A stretch of DNA of 64,000 nt from Dyadobacter luteus (GTDB lineage: Bacteria; Bacteroidota; Bacteroidia; Cytophagales; Spirosomataceae): NCBI RefSeq assembly GCF_003383615.1, contig NZ_QNUL01000023.1, positions 1 to 64,000 of the forward strand, given 5' to 3'. The position numbers were made by a program, and so were the translations under genes. The first letter of the stretch is position 1. The number at the start of each line of letters is the position of its first letter. Below, one piece after another: positions 61,835-64,000 of this stretch. The notes beneath the pieces are model-generated. The model saw only the letters and a program-made list of their open reading frames with translations, did no database searches and had not been told where the DNA came from.

Positions 61835-62404
61835 ATGAAACTGTATTCTGATGATCCGGAGCTCTGGAATTCCTTTAAAGCAGGAAATAAGAAAGCGTAT
61901 GAAATCCTGTTGAAAAGGTATTATGCGCCACTTTTTCAGTATGCTACCCGTTTTACCAAAGATCGTGAGCAAGCCGAAGACTGTCTCCAGGAAAGTTTTA
62001 TTTATCTCTGGGAACACCGTGCGTCATTGGGATCGCCGGAAAGTGTCCGGTTTTATCTGTTCAAGACAATTCGGAATAATGTATTTCTTGCTCTGAGGAA
62101 GAGTGCTATAGAAATCTCTGTACCATTCTGGATGGAAGACGAGTCTGATTCAGAGAGCAGGTTAATCGAATTCGAGACCAAAAATTTTAACGAAAGAAAG
62201 CTTTCTCATTTGATGGATGGGGTACCTGAGCGTCAACGTGAGGCATTGTATCTTAAGTATTTTCAGGAATTATCTGTAGATCAGATTGCTACGGTTATGG
62301 GCGTCAATAAACAAACAGCCAGCAACTTTTTGTACAGAGGTCTGAATTATCTGAGAGAACAATGGTATCAGTTGTCTGTAGTTTTATGCTGCTTTGTTAT
62401 TTAA
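61835..62404 (+). CDS. ECF sigma factor (FecI-type)
   Basis: 189 aa from ATG 61835; eight upstream codons are open. Region 2: NKKAYEILLKRYYAPLFQYA ... AEDCLQESFIYLWEHR; region 4: MDGVPERQREALYLKYFQEL, IATVMGVNKQTASNFLYRGL. Typical of Bacteroidota ECF sigma factors (with FecR partners); not closely related to the siderophore-cluster sigmas. The partner FecR gene follows 112 bases later. Probably controls the SusC-type receptor cut by the window end. Confidence 0.92.
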   Translation: MKLYSDDPELWNSFKAGNKKAYEILLKRYYAPLFQYATRFTKDREQAEDCLQESFIYLWEHRASLGSPESVRFYLFKTIRNNVFLALRKSAIEISVPFWMEDESDSESRLIEFETKNFNERKLSHLMDGVPERQREALYLKYFQELSVDQIATVMGVNKQTASNFLYRGLNYLREQWYQLSVVLCCFVI

Positions 62405-62516
62405 AATAGGGCCTTTGAATCGTCATTTCTGCATACTTCGAAAAAAAATGCTTTTCAAAAGGGTATAAGTAGAGAAATCCACTCTAAGTGTTATACCAGT
62501 AAATACGAATTGTAAA

Positions 62517-63599
62517 TTGTCCAGCAACGAAGATATAGAGCTCCTGCTCAGCGATCCCGATTTCCGCCAGTGGATAAGTCATCCAACAGATGCACTTGAT
62601 ACCTACTGGCATGCCTGGCTGCTGTCTCATCCCGATCAGGAGGATAATTTCTATCTCGCAAAGGAAATAATTCAGTCGCTGCTGGAAGATGGGCTTTCTG
62701 TTTCTGAGGAGTCTGTTGCGTATAATGTAGAGGGAATCCTGGACAAAACGATAAGAAAAAAAAGAAGAATCACTTCTGACTTCAGCTGGTTTTCTGTCGC
62801 TGCCAGCATACTATTGGTTGCTGCGCTCGCTTATTACAATTTCAGAAATCAGGATAATCCGATTAGTGGTAAGAGGACTGCCCAGAGCGACGTACGTTGG
62901 TTACAATTCGCTAATTCAGGAAAGGAGCCCGGACATATTACGCTGCCAGATGGAAGTACCGTAATTGTTCTTCCTAATAGCAAAATAGTGTATCCTGAAA
63001 AATTTAGTGACAGTTTGCGTGGAATAGAGCTGACGGGAGAAGCATTTTTCGAAGTAACGAAAGATCCGCACCGGCCATTTGTCGTTTCTTCAAGCCGCTT
63101 AAAAACAAGCGTACTTGGCACAAGTTTTAGAATAAAAGATGTTAAGAACGAGGCCCCGCTTGTAAGGGTCAAAACGGGAACAGTTTCCGTGAATTTTACA
63201 CCACACACAGATGATTCCGAAAAACAGCCCAAATCTGATGTAAAAAAACTTATCCTCCAGGCACATCAGGAAGTAAAGTTCAGCGACTTTATTTCCGGTA
63301 CCTTACCTGTTCCTTCCGCTGTGGATGAGGGTACTGCTGGTGCCGGGAATCTTCCGATTGAAAGTAATAACTTCATTTACAGGAGAACACCTGTTGCAGA
63401 GGTGTTTGAAACCCTGAAAAATACCTATGCTGTAAGAATAAAATATGATGCTGAGAAGTTACAAAACTGTACGCTTACAGCACGACTGGGTGACCAACCT
63501 CTTGTAGAGAAACTACGTATGGTGTGCCTGGGTCTGAATCTTCAATTTGCTATCGATAAAAATGGTTTGGTCACCATATCCGGTGACGGTTGCCACTGA
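62517..63599 (+). CDS. FecR-type anti-sigma factor with DUF4974
   Basis: 360 aa from TTG at 62517; no ATG lies in frame before the conserved region. N-terminal anti-sigma region, one membrane helix at about 83-104 (FSWFSVAASILLVAALAYYN), FecR domain (about 140-245; ITLPDGSTVIVLPNSKIVYP ... GEAFFEVTKDPHRPFVVSSS), and C-terminal DUF4974 from about 285 (VAEVFETLKNTYAVRIKYDA). A regular member, in contrast to the unusual anti-sigmas at 25147 and 30232. Regulates the preceding sigma factor through a receptor interaction. Confidence 0.9.
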   Translation: MSSNEDIELLLSDPDFRQWISHPTDALDTYWHAWLLSHPDQEDNFYLAKEIIQSLLEDGLSVSEESVAYNVEGILDKTIRKKRRITSDFSWFSVAASILLVAALAYYNFRNQDNPISGKRTAQSDVRWLQFANSGKEPGHITLPDGSTVIVLPNSKIVYPEKFSDSLRGIELTGEAFFEVTKDPHRPFVVSSSRLKTSVLGTSFRIKDVKNEAPLVRVKTGTVSVNFTPHTDDSEKQPKSDVKKLILQAHQEVKFSDFISGTLPVPSAVDEGTAGAGNLPIESNNFIYRRTPVAEVFETLKNTYAVRIKYDAEKLQNCTLTARLGDQPLVEKLRMVCLGLNLQFAIDKNGLVTISGDGCH

Positions 63600-63876
63600 T
63601 TTCTTCTGATCAATTTCTGTTTAATATTCATTTTCAGTCTGTTATTGTAATCTCACGCGCTCTATATTTCAGAGCAACTGTGAACACTATCTGAACAGAA
63701 ATAAAAATTGAATCATTTTTTGAAAAAAATTCAGTTTTGGAGGGTATGGCATTCGGGATTTGCTCTAATCGATATATAAATCAATAATATATGTCTTTTA
63801 TACTATTTACTAGCTCATCTATTGGTGTCAGTCCGAAGGCTGGTCACGTAACTCTTTATTCAAAAAACAGCCATTT

Positions 63877-64000
63877 ATGAGAAAACTTAACTTTTATCAA
63901 AATCAATCCATGACATTTCGCCGCATGGTGATGGGTCTGGGATTGGTGCTTGTCTTTCTGGGTACTCCTCAGGCGAGAGATCTTCGCGCGCAGGAATTTC
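63877..64000 (+). CDS. Start of a secreted receptor-like protein, probably SusC/RagA TonB receptor (partial)
   Basis: ATG at 63877 opens MRKLNFYQNQSMTFRRMVMG, followed by a hydrophobic signal (LGLVLVFLGTPQARDLRAQ) and runs off the window. The signal peptide and its position after an ECF sigma/FecR pair fit a SusC/RagA-type TonB receptor, which nearly always follow such pairs in this phylum. The function call is by context; only 41 codons are visible. A SusD-like gene would be expected beyond the window. Confidence 0.5.
   Translation, partial: MRKLNFYQNQSMTFRRMVMGLGLVLVFLGTPQARDLRAQEF

Overview
The window is a gene-dense chromosomal stretch from a Bacteroidota bacterium. The gene families point to the Cytophagales, and a Dyadobacter-like genome is my best guess; this is an inference from gene families and base composition, and no rRNA is present to settle it. 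Supporting signs are TonB-dependent receptors with carboxypeptidase-regulatory N-termini, ECF sigma/FecR pairs, a type IX secretion sorting domain, many lipoproteins, HxlR/AraC/Crp regulators, DUF1501/DUF1800 proteins, Bacteroidota-type promoters (TTTG ... TAnnTTTG) and weak Shine-Dalgarno sequences. I saw no tRNA, rRNA, CRISPR array, prophage or complete insertion sequence.

Layout. 1-7.4 kb: a truncated serine hydrolase, lipoproteins, an AraC regulator with an Atu4866-like protein and an SDR, a TraB/GumN protein, and a thioredoxin-fold (TlpA-like) gene split by an in-frame stop. 7.4-17.4 kb: small-molecule and stress enzymes (CPBP protease, SDRs, a cupin matching the Mn-dependent hydroxynitrile lyase family, SnoaL-like, alpha/beta hydrolase), two HxlR regulators with candidate operators, a four-repeat WD40 lipoprotein, a Crp/Fnr regulator and an EamA permease. 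17.4-23.5 kb: a PadR/FtsX-permease pair, a bestrophin and lipoproteins.

23.5-41 kb is the main feature: a large iron/siderophore uptake supercluster. It holds two head-to-head ECF sigma plus unusual anti-sigma modules. The right arm continues as TonB receptor, DUF4374 lipoprotein, a frameshifted small lipoprotein and a PepSY membrane protein, in the XusA-XusB-XusC order known from Bacteroides thetaiotaomicron. It then adds a third DUF4374 lipoprotein, a second TonB receptor and a 90-aa Fur-type DNA-binding domain without a sensor domain. The two sigma promoters share identical geometry and a dyad with compensatory base changes, suggesting one common regulator. The left arm is short and ends beside an IS4 transposase remnant.

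41-55 kb: guaB of the Tritrichomonas foetus-like type, a START-domain protein, a DUF1501/DUF1800 pair, a TonB receptor with a beta-propeller phytase (probable phytate use), and a PL26-like exo-rhamnogalacturonan lyase. 55-64 kb: a hybrid histidine kinase, a Crp/Fnr plus DUF2798 pair, a collagen-like lipoprotein, a T9SS cargo protein, a MYG1-family protein, and an ECF sigma/FecR pair leading into a secretory protein (probably a SusC-type receptor) cut by the window end.
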